NCBI GenBank assembly: GCA_035547055.1
Contig: DASZVN010000010.1
Location: 1-21,250, forward strand
Reading direction: 5' to 3'
Length of the DNA stretch: 21,250 nt
Source of the DNA: DASZVN01 sp035547055
GTDB taxonomy: Bacteria > Pseudomonadota > Alphaproteobacteria > Rhizobiales > Methylopilaceae
The notes beneath the pieces are model-generated. The model searched no databases. It had not been told where the DNA came from and saw nothing but the letters and a program-made list of their open reading frames with translations. Below, in pieces: positions 14,619-21,250 of the stretch. The position numbers were made by a program, and so were the translations under genes. The first letter of the stretch is position 1; the number at the start of each line of letters is the position of its first letter.

Positions 14619-16448
14619 ATGACATTGCGCAACGTTGCCATCATCGCCCATGTCGACCACGGCAAGACCACGCTGGTCGACAAGCTCCTCGCCCAGTCCG
14701 GCACCTTCCGCGACCACCAGCGCGTGGTCGACCGCGCGATGGACTCCAACGATCTCGAGCGCGAGCGCGGCATCACCATCCTCGCCAAGGCGACCTCGGT
14801 GGTGTGGAAGGACGTCCGCATCAACATCGTCGACACCCCCGGTCACGCCGATTTCGGCGGCGAGGTCGAGCGCATCCTGAACATGGTGGATGGGGCGCTG
14901 GTCCTGGTCGACGCCTCCGAGGGGCCGCTGCCGCAGACCAAGTTCGTGGTTTCCAAGGCGCTGAAGATCGGGCTGAAGCCGATCGTCGTCATCAACAAGG
15001 TCGACCGCCCCGACGCCCGTCCCGTCGAGGTGGTGAACGAGGTGTTCGACCTCTTCGCCGCGCTCGACGCCTCGGACGAGCAGCTCGACTTCCCGATCCT
15101 CTACGGCTCGGCCAAGCAGGGCTGGATGGCGGCTTCGCCCGAAGGCCCGCAGGACCAGGGCATGGCGCCCCTGTTCGACCTCGTGCTCCGCCACGTCGCC
15201 GAGCCGCAAGTCGAGCCGGGGCCGTTCCGCATGCTCGGCACCATCCTCGAAGCCGACCCCTATCTCGGCCGCATTGTCACCGGCCGCATCACCTCCGGCA
15301 GCGTCCGGGCCAACCAGACCATCAAGGTGCTCGACCGCGACGGCGTCGAGGTCGACCGCGGGCGGGTGACCAAGCTCCTCGCGTTCCGCGGCCTGGAGCG
15401 GCGCGGCATCGAGGAGGCCGGGGCCGGCGACATCGTCGCCATCGCCGGCCTGACCAAGGGCACCGTCGCCGACACCTTCTGCGCGCTCGACACCGAGGCG
15501 CCCATCGTCGGCCAGCCGATCGATCCGCCGACGGTGGCGATGACCTTCTCGGTCAACGACAGCCCGCTCGCCGGCACCGAGGGCGACAAGGTGACGAGCC
15601 GCGTGATCCGCGACCGGCTGCTCCGCGAGGCCGAGGGCAACGTCGCGCTCAAGGTGTCGGAGACCGCGGACAAGGACTCGTTCGAGGTCGCCGGCCGCGG
15701 CGAGCTCCAGCTCGGCATCCTGATCGAGACCATGCGGCGCGAGGGCTTCGAGCTGTCGATCTCGCGCCCGCGGGTGGTGCTGCGCCGCGACGAGGGCGGC
15801 CAGCTCATGGAGCCGGTCGAGGAGGTCGTGATCGACGTCGACGAGGAGCACTCGGGCGTCGTGGTGCAGAAGCTGTCCGAGCGCCGGGCCGACATGGTCG
15901 AGATGCGGCCGTCCGGCGGCGGGCGCCTCCGCCTCGTCTTCCACGCCCCGACCCGCGGGTTGATCGGCTACCAGGGCGAGCTTCTCACCGACACGCGCGG
16001 CACTGCGGTGATGAACCGCCTGTTCCACGGCTACCAGCCCTGGAAGGGCGACATTCCCGGCCGCCGCAACGGCGTCCTCATCGCCAACGCGTCCGGCGAG
16101 GCGGTGGCCTACGCGCTGTGGAACCTCGAGGACCGCGGCCCGATGATGATCGAGCCGGGCTGGAAGGTCTATCCGGGGATGATCGTCGGCGAGCACACCC
16201 GCGACAACGACCTCGAGGTGAACGTCCTCAAGGGCAAGCAGCTCACCAACATCCGCACCACCTCGAAGGACGAGGCGGTGCGCCTGACGCCACCGATGCA
16301 GATGCCGCTCGAGCGGGCGCTGACCTATATCCAGGACGACGAGCGCGTCGAGGTGACGCCGAAGTCGATCCGCCTGCGCAAGGCGATCCTCGACCCCAAC
16401 GACCGCAAGCGCGCCTTCCGCGCCGCCCGCGAGGCCCAGCCGGCGTAG
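14619..16448 (+). CDS. typA: Ribosome-associated GTPase TypA/BipA
   Basis: This 609-aa translational GTPase of the EF-G/LepA group binds the ribosome and aids 50S assembly and growth in cold or stress. The GTPase motifs are G1 HVDHGKTT (11-18), switch I RGITI, G3 DTPGH (72-76), G4 NKVD (126-129) and G5 GSAKQGW. These are followed by domain II, two EF-G-like domains (LREAEGNVALKV; GRGELQLGILIETMRREGFE) and the BipA-specific C-terminal domain (TRGTAVMNRLFHGY; KGKQLTNIRTTSKDEA). Full family length. The ATG at 14619 gives the standard MTLRNVAIIAHVDHGK start. The Shine-Dalgarno is weak (GGA ten bases upstream) and lies directly after a terminator-like hairpin. Divergent from the iron permease-type gene. 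Confidence 0.97.
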   Translation: MTLRNVAIIAHVDHGKTTLVDKLLAQSGTFRDHQRVVDRAMDSNDLERERGITILAKATSVVWKDVRINIVDTPGHADFGGEVERILNMVDGALVLVDASEGPLPQTKFVVSKALKIGLKPIVVINKVDRPDARPVEVVNEVFDLFAALDASDEQLDFPILYGSAKQGWMAASPEGPQDQGMAPLFDLVLRHVAEPQVEPGPFRMLGTILEADPYLGRIVTGRITSGSVRANQTIKVLDRDGVEVDRGRVTKLLAFRGLERRGIEEAGAGDIVAIAGLTKGTVADTFCALDTEAPIVGQPIDPPTVAMTFSVNDSPLAGTEGDKVTSRVIRDRLLREAEGNVALKVSETADKDSFEVAGRGELQLGILIETMRREGFELSISRPRVVLRRDEGGQLMEPVEEVVIDVDEEHSGVVVQKLSERRADMVEMRPSGGGRLRLVFHAPTRGLIGYQGELLTDTRGTAVMNRLFHGYQPWKGDIPGRRNGVLIANASGEAVAYALWNLEDRGPMMIEPGWKVYPGMIVGEHTRDNDLEVNVLKGKQLTNIRTTSKDEAVRLTPPMQMPLERALTYIQDDERVEVTPKSIRLRKAILDPNDRKRAFRAAREAQPA

Positions 16449-16462
16449 GCGCCGCCGTCGCA

Positions 16463-16557
16463 GCCGTCATTGCGAGGAGCGGAGCGACGAAGCAATCCAG
16501 GGCCGCAGGCGTTGGCGCTGTTGCCCTGGATTGCTTCGCTTCGCTCGCAATGACGGC
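16463..16557. repeat. Long dispersed palindrome (GTCATTGCGAG... type)
   Basis: The left arm (16463-16503) runs GCCGTCATTGCGAG to AAGCAATCCAGGGC; the right arm (16523-16557) is its near-complete reverse complement, differing by a 6-base length change and small differences in the GGAGCG region. The 19-base centre is CG-rich. This is a widespread intergenic repeat of alphaproteobacterial and other genomes; its translation (CHCERSEAIQ) often appears in spurious proteins. Here it lies between typA and a convergent gene. Confidence 0.85.
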
Positions 16558-16568
16558 AGCGCTCGCCC

Positions 16569-17336
16569 CTACCGCGTCGCGGCACGGGCGATGGCTTCGG
16601 CGAGGAGCTCGGGCATGCAGGGGCGCTTGCCGGCGAGGAGCGCCTGGCGGTGCTCGCCGCGGACGTTGCGGATGTCCCAGTACTGCATCACCGCGTACCA
16701 GCGCAGCAGGTTGATGCCGGCGCGGTCCGACACCGCGCCGATCTCGCCGACGATCGGCCAGTAGATGTGCTCGTAGGCGAGCTCGGGCACGAAGGGCGGG
16801 TCGACCAGGACGAGGTCGATGTTGCGCTCGCGGAGCCAGTGGGCGGCGTCGCGGATGGTGGCGCCGAGGCTGGCCGGGTCGGCCGCGGCGACCGCGTCGG
16901 AGGCGCCGACCTCCCAGACGACGAGGTCGGGCTCGGTGTCGAACACCTCGCTCTGGATGCGGCCGAACACGTCGGCGGCGAGGCCGATCGCGCCGCGGTC
17001 GTCGATGATGACGAAGTCGCTGCCGGGCAGCCGGCGCTCCAGCTCCTTTTCGAGCCGCCCGCGCCGGGTCGGCACCGCCGGCACCAGCGCGTGACCGACC
17101 ACCAGCACGCGGACCGAGTGGTGGCGGTCGATCAGCCGACGGGTGTGGCGAAGCGCCGACGGGAAGGTGAGGTAGACCTCGGGAACGCGGCAGGCCGGCG
17201 ACAGCAAGGGCGGTGGGCTCGACCCCGGCGCCTGGGCGGCGCCTGCGAGGAGCGCCGCGCTCAGCGCGACAGCAACGGCAGCGGCGCGGCGGCGGGGACC
17301 GCCCGCTCGCGGCTCTTGCTTGCCGAACCGTACCAT
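16569..17336 (-). CDS. Secreted SGNH/GDSL-fold protein lacking the usual nucleophile serine
   Basis: This 255-aa protein has a signal peptide (basic residues 1-17, hydrophobic 18-34, then AQAPGSS). It follows the SGNH hydrolase plan: strand VRVLVVG (75-81), helix GRLEKELERRLPG, block II IIDDRGAIG, EPDLVVWEVGASDAV (135-149, block III), IDLVLVDPPFVPELAYEH and a C-terminal RWYAVMQYW region. Where active relatives read GSSS or GDS, this one reads G81-H-A-L, so no nucleophile Ser is present; it may be inactive as a hydrolase or act as a partner. The ATG at 17336 overlaps the end of the upstream opgC-like gene by 76 bases (17348 is an alternative), a sign of co-expression. A role in periplasmic glycan acylation is inferred from that partner. 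Confidence 0.75.
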   Translation of the reverse strand: MVRFGKQEPRAGGPRRRAAAVAVALSAALLAGAAQAPGSSPPPLLSPACRVPEVYLTFPSALRHTRRLIDRHHSVRVLVVGHALVPAVPTRRGRLEKELERRLPGSDFVIIDDRGAIGLAADVFGRIQSEVFDTEPDLVVWEVGASDAVAAADPASLGATIRDAAHWLRERNIDLVLVDPPFVPELAYEHIYWPIVGEIGAVSDRAGINLLRWYAVMQYWDIRNVRGEHRQALLAGKRPCMPELLAEAIARAATR

Positions 17337-18394
17337 TCCAACGCCCATGCGAGCCCGATCTGGAGGAGGGCTCCCGCCCCGAGAAGCAACAGGTCGGTCA
17401 AGACCGTCGTGCCCAAGGTAGCACGCACGATCTGCAGCGTAATGGCAAGTACCGTCCCGACGCAGAACACCGGGAGCGAGTGACGCCCAAGCACGATGAA
17501 AGGCTTGGCGATGGCGCTGAGGCGGAGCCGCGTCTCGATCACCGGCAACTGGGCGATCAGATAGACCACCGCGGCGACATGGAGGAGGCGCGGCAGCGAC
17601 AGGTTGGTCTTGTCGAAGTCCCACAGGAACGGCGGCACCGGGCGCAGGTCCCACGGCGCGTAGGGACCGAAATGCGCCCACACCGCCGCCAGCACCGCAT
17701 AGCCGGCAGCCAGCCCGACCAGGACGCGCGAGCGCGGCATCGAGAGGCCGCGGATCATCCCGCTGCCGAGGCAGATGCCGAGCGTGAACAGGAGCTGCCA
17801 GGCGAGCGGGTTGAAGAACCAGCCTCCCTGCGCCGGATAGGTCGGCAGGTGCAGCCCGAAGAGCTGGGTCGCGAGGTAGAGCGTCGCCGACGCGCCGAGC
17901 GCGAGCCACGGGCTCTTCCGGGCGAGGCTCAGCAGCACCGGCGCCATCAGGAGCAGCACGACGTAGAGCGGCAGGATGTTCATCCAGCCGGGCTGGAAGC
18001 CGAGCGTGGCGATGCCGATCATGGCGTGAAGCGGCGCCGCGGTCAGCGTGTCGAGGCCGACATTGGCGAGGAAGCGGCTGTCGCCGGTGGCCAGGACCGC
18101 ATAGGCGATGACCGCGCCGCAGGCGATCACCACCGCCAGGTGCGAGGTGTAGAGCGTGAAGGCGCGCAGGCCGACCTTGATCGTGGTGCGCGGCGCATCG
18201 CTGCCGAGGCCGCGCATATAGGCCAAAGCGGCGGCGGTGCCGGCCAGGAACACGAAGATCTCGGCGGCGTCGGAGAAGCCGAAGTTCCGGTAGGTCGCCC
18301 GCTCCAGCGGGTTGCCCGGGATGTGGTCGACGAAGATCGTGAGAAGCGCGAGGCCGCGCCAGAAGTCGATGCTGACGATACGCTGACCGGACAT
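17261..18394 (-). CDS. opgC: OpgC-type membrane acyltransferase
   Basis: This 377-aa protein has about ten transmembrane helices and the OpgC-family start SIDFWRGLALLTIFVDH (8-24), which parallels the acyltransferase-3 first helix with D10, R13 and H24. Other family stretches are RNFGFSDAAEIFVFLAG and GWMNILPLYVVLL. OpgC in Rhodobacter sphaeroides transfers succinyl groups to osmoregulated periplasmic glucans; many Hyphomicrobiales carry such proteins with no tested substrate, so succinylation is an inference. No opgG or opgH is in the window. The ATG at 18394 is clean with a weak Shine-Dalgarno. Its 3' end overlaps the start of the SGNH-like gene, suggesting that the two work together. Confidence 0.85.
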   Translation of the reverse strand: MSGQRIVSIDFWRGLALLTIFVDHIPGNPLERATYRNFGFSDAAEIFVFLAGTAAALAYMRGLGSDAPRTTIKVGLRAFTLYTSHLAVVIACGAVIAYAVLATGDSRFLANVGLDTLTAAPLHAMIGIATLGFQPGWMNILPLYVVLLLMAPVLLSLARKSPWLALGASATLYLATQLFGLHLPTYPAQGGWFFNPLAWQLLFTLGICLGSGMIRGLSMPRSRVLVGLAAGYAVLAAVWAHFGPYAPWDLRPVPPFLWDFDKTNLSLPRLLHVAAVVYLIAQLPVIETRLRLSAIAKPFIVLGRHSLPVFCVGTVLAITLQIVRATLGTTVLTDLLLLGAGALLQIGLAWALEWYGSASKSRERAVPAAAPLPLLSR

Positions 18395-18684
18395 CGCCGC
18401 TGATCCCGCGGGGCTGGAACGGCCCCCGAATGCCGCAACGCTCCTCGTCGCGCTCTTGTGCAGCGCAATATCGGAGCGTCCCTCATCTCGCAGGGAGCCC
18501 TAGGATCCCGGCGAATCTATGGCCGTTCGCAGGTGCAACAAAGACGGCCGGCCTCGTTTCTCAACGTCCGCCGGCAGATGCCGGTTTCGCGCTGCCGCGC
18601 CGCACGCCCGTCCCGCACACGCTGCTCGATGCGCGTTCTACGCAGCGCGGCCTGCGACCCTGCGACGCGGGACGCGCATGGCCG
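18395..18684. other. 290-base spacer with no recognised gene
   Basis: This lies between the stop of the D-2-hydroxyacid dehydrogenase and the start of the opgC-like gene, both on the minus strand. I see no credible reading frame, strong hairpin or known repeat. The opgC promoter should be here; no clear -35/-10 pair was found. Confidence 0.5.
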
Positions 18685-19647
18685 TCATGCGCCGGGCGCG
18701 AGCACCCCGATCGGATCCTCGCCGCGGACGTAGCGCTCGATGTTCTCGCCGACGCGGTCGGCCTGCCGCCGCTCGCTCTCGGGGCTGCCGAGCGCCGACA
18801 TGTGGGGAGAGATGATGAGGTTCGGCGCCCGCCACAGCGGGTGGTCGGGCGGCAGCGGCTCGGGCTCGGTCACGTCGAGGCCCGCGCCGCCGAGCCGGCC
18901 GGCGACGAGCGCGTCGCAAAGCGCCTTGGAGTCGACGATGCCGCCGCGGGCGATGTTGACGAGGAGGGCGGTCGGCTTGCAGCGGGCGAAGGCGGCGGCG
19001 TCGAACAGGTGCCGCGTCGCGGGGCTCATCGCGACCGCGACCGCGATCAGGTCGGCCCGGGGCAGGAGGTCGGGCAGGGCGGAGAGGGGGTGGATTTCGT
19101 CGACCGCATCGTCCGGTGCGACGGTGCGGTTGGCGGCGATCACCGTCATGCGGAAGGCGCGGCCGAGGCGGGCGATCTCGCGGCCGATATGGCCGAGGCC
19201 GACGACGAGGAGCGTGCGGCCTTCGAGCGCGAGCGGCGCCGTCTTCGGCCGCTGCCAGCGCGCCTCGGTCATCGCGGCCAGATGGTCCGGCACGCGGTGG
19301 CCGAGCGCGAGGAACAGGGCGAAAACGTGCTCGCCGATGGTGTTGGCCGCGGCGCCGAGGGTGCGGGTGAGGAGCCGGGTGGCCGGCAGGCCGGCCGCGA
19401 TCAGCCCCTCGTTGCCGGCCGAGACCGAGTGGATCCAGCGCACGTTCGGCGCCGCCGCGACGGCGTCGACCAGCCGCTTGGCCTGCGCGCCGTGGAGATC
19501 CGGGACGATGAGGACGTCAGCCTGGGGGATGCCGGCGAGGAAGGCGTCGAAATCGTCGGTCGCGGTCAGCGCGACGCCGTCGATCGAGCCGATCCGGCGC
19601 TCCATCGTCTGCCGCCAGAACCGAGCGAGAAAGAGCACCTTGACCAT
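18685..19647 (-). CDS. D-2-hydroxyacid dehydrogenase (NAD(P)-dependent)
   Basis: This 320-aa cytoplasmic enzyme reversibly reduces a 2-oxoacid to a D-2-hydroxyacid. The NAD-binding domain has VGLGHIGREIA (149-159). The catalytic set is present: R234 in NIARGG, Glu in DVTEPEPL (about 261-263) and H282 in ISPHMSA. The substrate-loop segment SVSAGNEG (74-81) is in the right place. The sequence style is that of glyoxylate/hydroxypyruvate reductase-like members, but the substrate cannot be assigned. I chose the ATG at 19647 (MVKVLFLARF), with GAGG about ten bases upstream; the 61 upstream in-frame codons overlap the sciP terminator and are not credible. It lies downstream of sciP on the same strand but is separated from it by a terminator. 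Confidence 0.9.
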   Translation of the reverse strand: MVKVLFLARFWRQTMERRIGSIDGVALTATDDFDAFLAGIPQADVLIVPDLHGAQAKRLVDAVAAAPNVRWIHSVSAGNEGLIAAGLPATRLLTRTLGAAANTIGEHVFALFLALGHRVPDHLAAMTEARWQRPKTAPLALEGRTLLVVGLGHIGREIARLGRAFRMTVIAANRTVAPDDAVDEIHPLSALPDLLPRADLIAVAVAMSPATRHLFDAAAFARCKPTALLVNIARGGIVDSKALCDALVAGRLGGAGLDVTEPEPLPPDHPLWRAPNLIISPHMSALGSPESERRQADRVGENIERYVRGEDPIGVLAPGA

Positions 19648-19767
19648 GACGGAGCGACCTCGATCGGGAAGGGCCGGCGGACGTTGCGGCGGCGCGCATT
19701 CTTTCCACGGCGGGGCCGATTGCAAGCGCATGGCCGGCGTGGGTGTGGCGGACCGGCCGCGCCGGCA

Positions 19768-19793
19768 ACAAAAAGCCGGCGTCGGAGCCGGCT
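19768..19793 (-). terminator. Intrinsic terminator of sciP
   Basis: Read on the minus strand, AGCCGGC-TCCGAC-GCCGGCT forms a perfect 7-bp stem followed by a T-run (TTTTGTT). It starts about 30 bases after the sciP stop codon and separates sciP from the dehydrogenase gene. Confidence 0.8.
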
Positions 19794-19822
19794 GGTAAAG
19801 ATCAAGTAAAATTAAAGCTTTC

Positions 19823-20101
19823 TCAACCACCCCGGTATTGCTGGATCCGGGTGGTCCGGAGCCCCGCCAGGCCGTGCCGGTCGATCGAGCTCTGCCAGGC
19901 CAGGAACTCCTCGACTGTCAGGGTGTAGCGGCGGCAGGCATCCTCCAGGCTGAGCAGGCCGCCGCGCACCGCGGCGACGACCTCGGCCTTGCGGCGGATG
20001 ACCCACCGCTTGGTGTTGAGCGGCGGCAAATCTGCAATCGTCAGCGGGCTTCCGTCCGGTCCGATCACATATTTTACCTTGCCGCGTGGCGGTTCGGTCA
20101 T
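19823..20101 (-). CDS. sciP: CtrA inhibitor protein SciP (DUF1153)
   Basis: This 92-aa helix-turn-helix protein has the highly conserved DUF1153 sequence, including VKYVIGPDGSPLTIADLPP (9-27), TKRWVIRRKAEVVAAVRGGL (30-49) and IDRHGLAGLRTTRIQQY near the C terminus. In Caulobacter SciP binds CtrA and blocks transcription from CtrA promoters after DNA replication starts, and it also binds DNA. The ATG at 20101 is preceded by GAGAG at a good distance. A CtrA-like box lies 55-69 bases upstream, matching known CtrA activation of sciP. It is divergent from a fliK-like gene; as I recall, Caulobacter sciP also lies beside hook genes. An intrinsic terminator follows. Confidence 0.95.
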   Translation of the reverse strand: MTEPPRGKVKYVIGPDGSPLTIADLPPLNTKRWVIRRKAEVVAAVRGGLLSLEDACRRYTLTVEEFLAWQSSIDRHGLAGLRTTRIQQYRGG

Positions 20102-20155
20102 GGGTTACTCTCACGCTCGACTGACACCGTGGCCGCGACCGTAAGGTCCTGCGTT

Positions 20156-20170
20156 TTAAGATTTGCCTAA
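20156..20170 (-). promoter_or_regulatory. CtrA-type box upstream of sciP (one mismatch)
   Basis: On the minus strand TTAG-GCAAATC-TTAA matches TTAA-N7-TTAA at 7 of 8 fixed positions and is followed by AACGC. It sits 55-69 bases before the sciP start codon. Activation of sciP by CtrA is known in Caulobacter, which makes the site plausible. Confidence 0.6.
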
Positions 20171-20210
20171 GCCGGTCGCTCCGCTTGTCCGCGCGCTGAA
20201 GTTGCCTGCG

Positions 20211-20226
20211 CCCGGCTCCGGCCGGG
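20211..20226. promoter_or_regulatory. Palindrome 1 in the sciP/fliK spacer (possible enhancer site)
   Basis: CCCGGC-TCCG-GCCGGG has perfect 6-base arms. It lies about 120 bases upstream of the start site predicted from the sigma-54 element, a usual distance for an activator of such promoters. Its centre is about 30 bases from the second palindrome, near three helical turns. The binding protein, for example FlbD, is conjecture. Confidence 0.4.
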
Positions 20227-20232
20227 AAAAAC

Positions 20233-20268
20233 CTGCCGGGCCGGCCAAATTTGCCGGCCATGCGGCAG
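20233..20268. promoter_or_regulatory. Palindrome 2 in the sciP/fliK spacer (possible enhancer site)
   Basis: GGCCGGC-CAAATTT-GCCGGCC (20239-20259) has perfect 7-base arms and an AT centre, flanked by a second pair CTGCCG (20233-20238) and CGGCAG (20263-20268). Its centre lies about 90 bases upstream of the predicted fliK start site. The CGGC..AA..GCCG form recalls my memory of FlbD (ftr) sites in Caulobacter, but this has not been compared. Confidence 0.45.
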
Positions 20269-20310
20269 GGGACCCGACGGCGAAGCCCAGGGACGCAAGG
20301 CGGCGGCGGG

Positions 20311-20327
20311 CTGGCGCGCAGCTTGCT
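20311..20327 (+). promoter_or_regulatory. Sigma-54 (-24/-12) promoter for fliK
   Basis: CTGGCGCG-CAGC-TTGCT matches the sigma-54 consensus YTGGCACG-N4-TTGCW with a single change. The invariant GG (20313-20314) and GC (20325-20326) are exactly 10 bases apart. Transcription should begin near 20338, about 18 bases before the fliK ATG. Caulobacter hook genes use sigma-54, which supports it. Confidence 0.75.
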
Positions 20328-20355
20328 TCACGGCGAGGAAGCTTCGGATCCGTCG

Positions 20356-21250
20356 ATGGCCTCGTCACTGCCCGCCTTGCCTCAATCGACCGCATCGCCG
20401 CCGGCGGTGCCGTCGCGCGCGCCTGCCGGTGCCGAGCCGGGGGCCGGCGACGGCTTTGCCGACGTGCTTCAGGCCGTGGCCGCTCCGGGCGCCGACGCGT
20501 CGATGCGGGGTCAAGCGCAGCCGCCGCCGCAAGCCGCGCCGGCCAAGCCGCAGGCGTCGCAACAGCCGGTTCGCGGCGGGGCGAGCGCGCCCACAGCCGC
20601 CGCGGCGGCGGCGGCCTCTCCAGCGTCCGCAGTAGGGGGCGAAGGCGCCGCGCCGGCAACCGTTGCAGCGGACCCGGACAAGCCGGCCGGGCATGGCCAT
20701 CGCGACGATTCCGATAGCGATGCGCCGGCTGCCGCCGCGCCCGGGCAGGTCGCGACGCCGACCCTGCTCGCCGCCCTCGTTCCCGTCCCGACGGTCGCCG
20801 CGCCGACGCCTGGATCGACGGCTGCCGCTGCCGCCGTATCCGGCGCGGGCAGCGCCTCCACCGCCGGCGCGACGATCCCGGGCGCCGGGACCGCGCCGCC
20901 TCCGGGCGCAGGGCAGATCGCCCTGAACGCAGCCGCTGCCGCGGTCGCGCGGGCAACCGGAACAGATCCGCCGCCGGGCGCGCCGTCGCCCGTTTCCCCT
21001 GGCGTTGCGCCACCTCCTGACGCGCCGAAGCCGGGCACCGCCCCTCCGCCCGCCGCACCGGCGGCCACCGCCCCGGCCGGCGGGTCCGGATCCGCGCCGG
21101 CATCGACCGCATCGCAGATGGCGCTGCAGATGACCGCGCCCGATGCCGCAGGTTCATCGCCGACTCCCGCAAAGGCCGCCGCGCCTGCCGCGACGCCTCC
21201 CAGCGCGGCGGACTCCGTTCCGGCGCCGCAAGGCCTCGCGACCGTGCCGG
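20356..21250 (+). CDS. fliK: Probable flagellar hook-length control protein FliK (5' part, runs off window)
   Basis: The frame from ATG 20356 stays open to the window end (298 codons, no stop seen). It encodes an Ala/Pro/Gly-rich, low-complexity N-terminal region: MASSLPALPQSTASPP, then GDGFADVLQAVAA near residues 32-44. A short 'FADVL' motif followed by a long Ala/Pro stretch is typical of FliK N termini; the conserved C-terminal hook-length domain would lie outside. FliK measures hook length and switches flagellar export specificity. The assignment rests on composition, the sigma-54 promoter and the neighbouring sciP; no sequence domain proves it. A TTG at 20323 in frame lies inside the promoter element, so the ATG is preferred. 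Other long disordered secreted proteins cannot be excluded. Confidence 0.7.
   Translation, partial: MASSLPALPQSTASPPAVPSRAPAGAEPGAGDGFADVLQAVAAPGADASMRGQAQPPPQAAPAKPQASQQPVRGGASAPTAAAAAAASPASAVGGEGAAPATVAADPDKPAGHGHRDDSDSDAPAAAAPGQVATPTLLAALVPVPTVAAPTPGSTAAAAAVSGAGSASTAGATIPGAGTAPPPGAGQIALNAAAAAVARATGTDPPPGAPSPVSPGVAPPPDAPKPGTAPPPAAPAATAPAGGSGSAPASTASQMALQMTAPDAAGSSPTPAKAAAPAATPPSAADSVPAPQGLATVP

Noticed and set aside
16325..16585. Small minus-strand frame with CHCERSEAIQ wording
   Set aside because: This is the translation of the dispersed palindrome at 16463-16557, a well-known source of false proteins.
14499..16714. Long antisense and shifted frames over typA
   Set aside because: Low-complexity products; typA explains the region completely.
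1..21250. tRNA, rRNA or CRISPR array
   Set aside because: No clover-leaf signature, rRNA-like segment or regularly spaced direct repeat was found on reading either strand.

Overview
The window is GC-rich DNA with long spurious antisense reading frames, from an alphaproteobacterium, most likely of the Hyphomicrobiales (Rhizobiales). The evidence is a SciP (DUF1153) gene, CtrA-type TTAA-N7-TTAA boxes, a hopanoid transporter HpnN, a BA14K-like protein, and two dispersed intergenic palindromes of types I associate with this order. There is no sign of a prophage, insertion sequence, CRISPR array, rRNA or tRNA. It reads as ordinary chromosome carrying housekeeping, envelope, metal-homeostasis and cell-cycle/flagellar genes.

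Left part (1-4800), metal homeostasis. A DUF1007-NicO fusion (putative periplasmic metal handling plus Ni/Co-type transporter) converges on a minus-strand operon znuA-znuC-znuB-small CxxxxC protein. The operon's genes overlap or nearly abut. It is headed by a near-perfect Zur-type palindrome that overlaps a plausible promoter.

Middle part (4800-14000). This holds a succinate-semialdehyde-type aldehyde dehydrogenase, a BA14K-like secreted protein behind a full CtrA box, a TerC/YjbE membrane protein, a class A penicillin-binding protein, a carboxymuconolactone decarboxylase-family protein on the minus strand, a small two-helix membrane protein, and the hopanoid RND transporter hpnN.

Right part (14000-21250). 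A low-affinity iron permease-type protein diverges from typA/bipA, whose leader holds a terminator-like hairpin. A dispersed palindrome separates typA from a minus-strand pair: an OpgC-type acyltransferase and a secreted SGNH-fold protein that lacks the usual nucleophile serine. A D-2-hydroxyacid dehydrogenase follows. The window ends with sciP diverging from the 5' part of a gene that is very probably fliK. The roughly 250-bp sciP/fliK spacer holds a CtrA-like box on the sciP side, two palindromes, and a strong sigma-54 -24/-12 match on the fliK side. This is a compact cell-cycle/flagellar control region and the most interesting stretch here.

No wholly new system is evident. The best leads are the sciP/fliK control region, the OpgC/serine-less SGNH pair, the DUF1007-NicO fusion next to znu, the CtrA box before the BA14K-like gene, and the typA leader hairpin.
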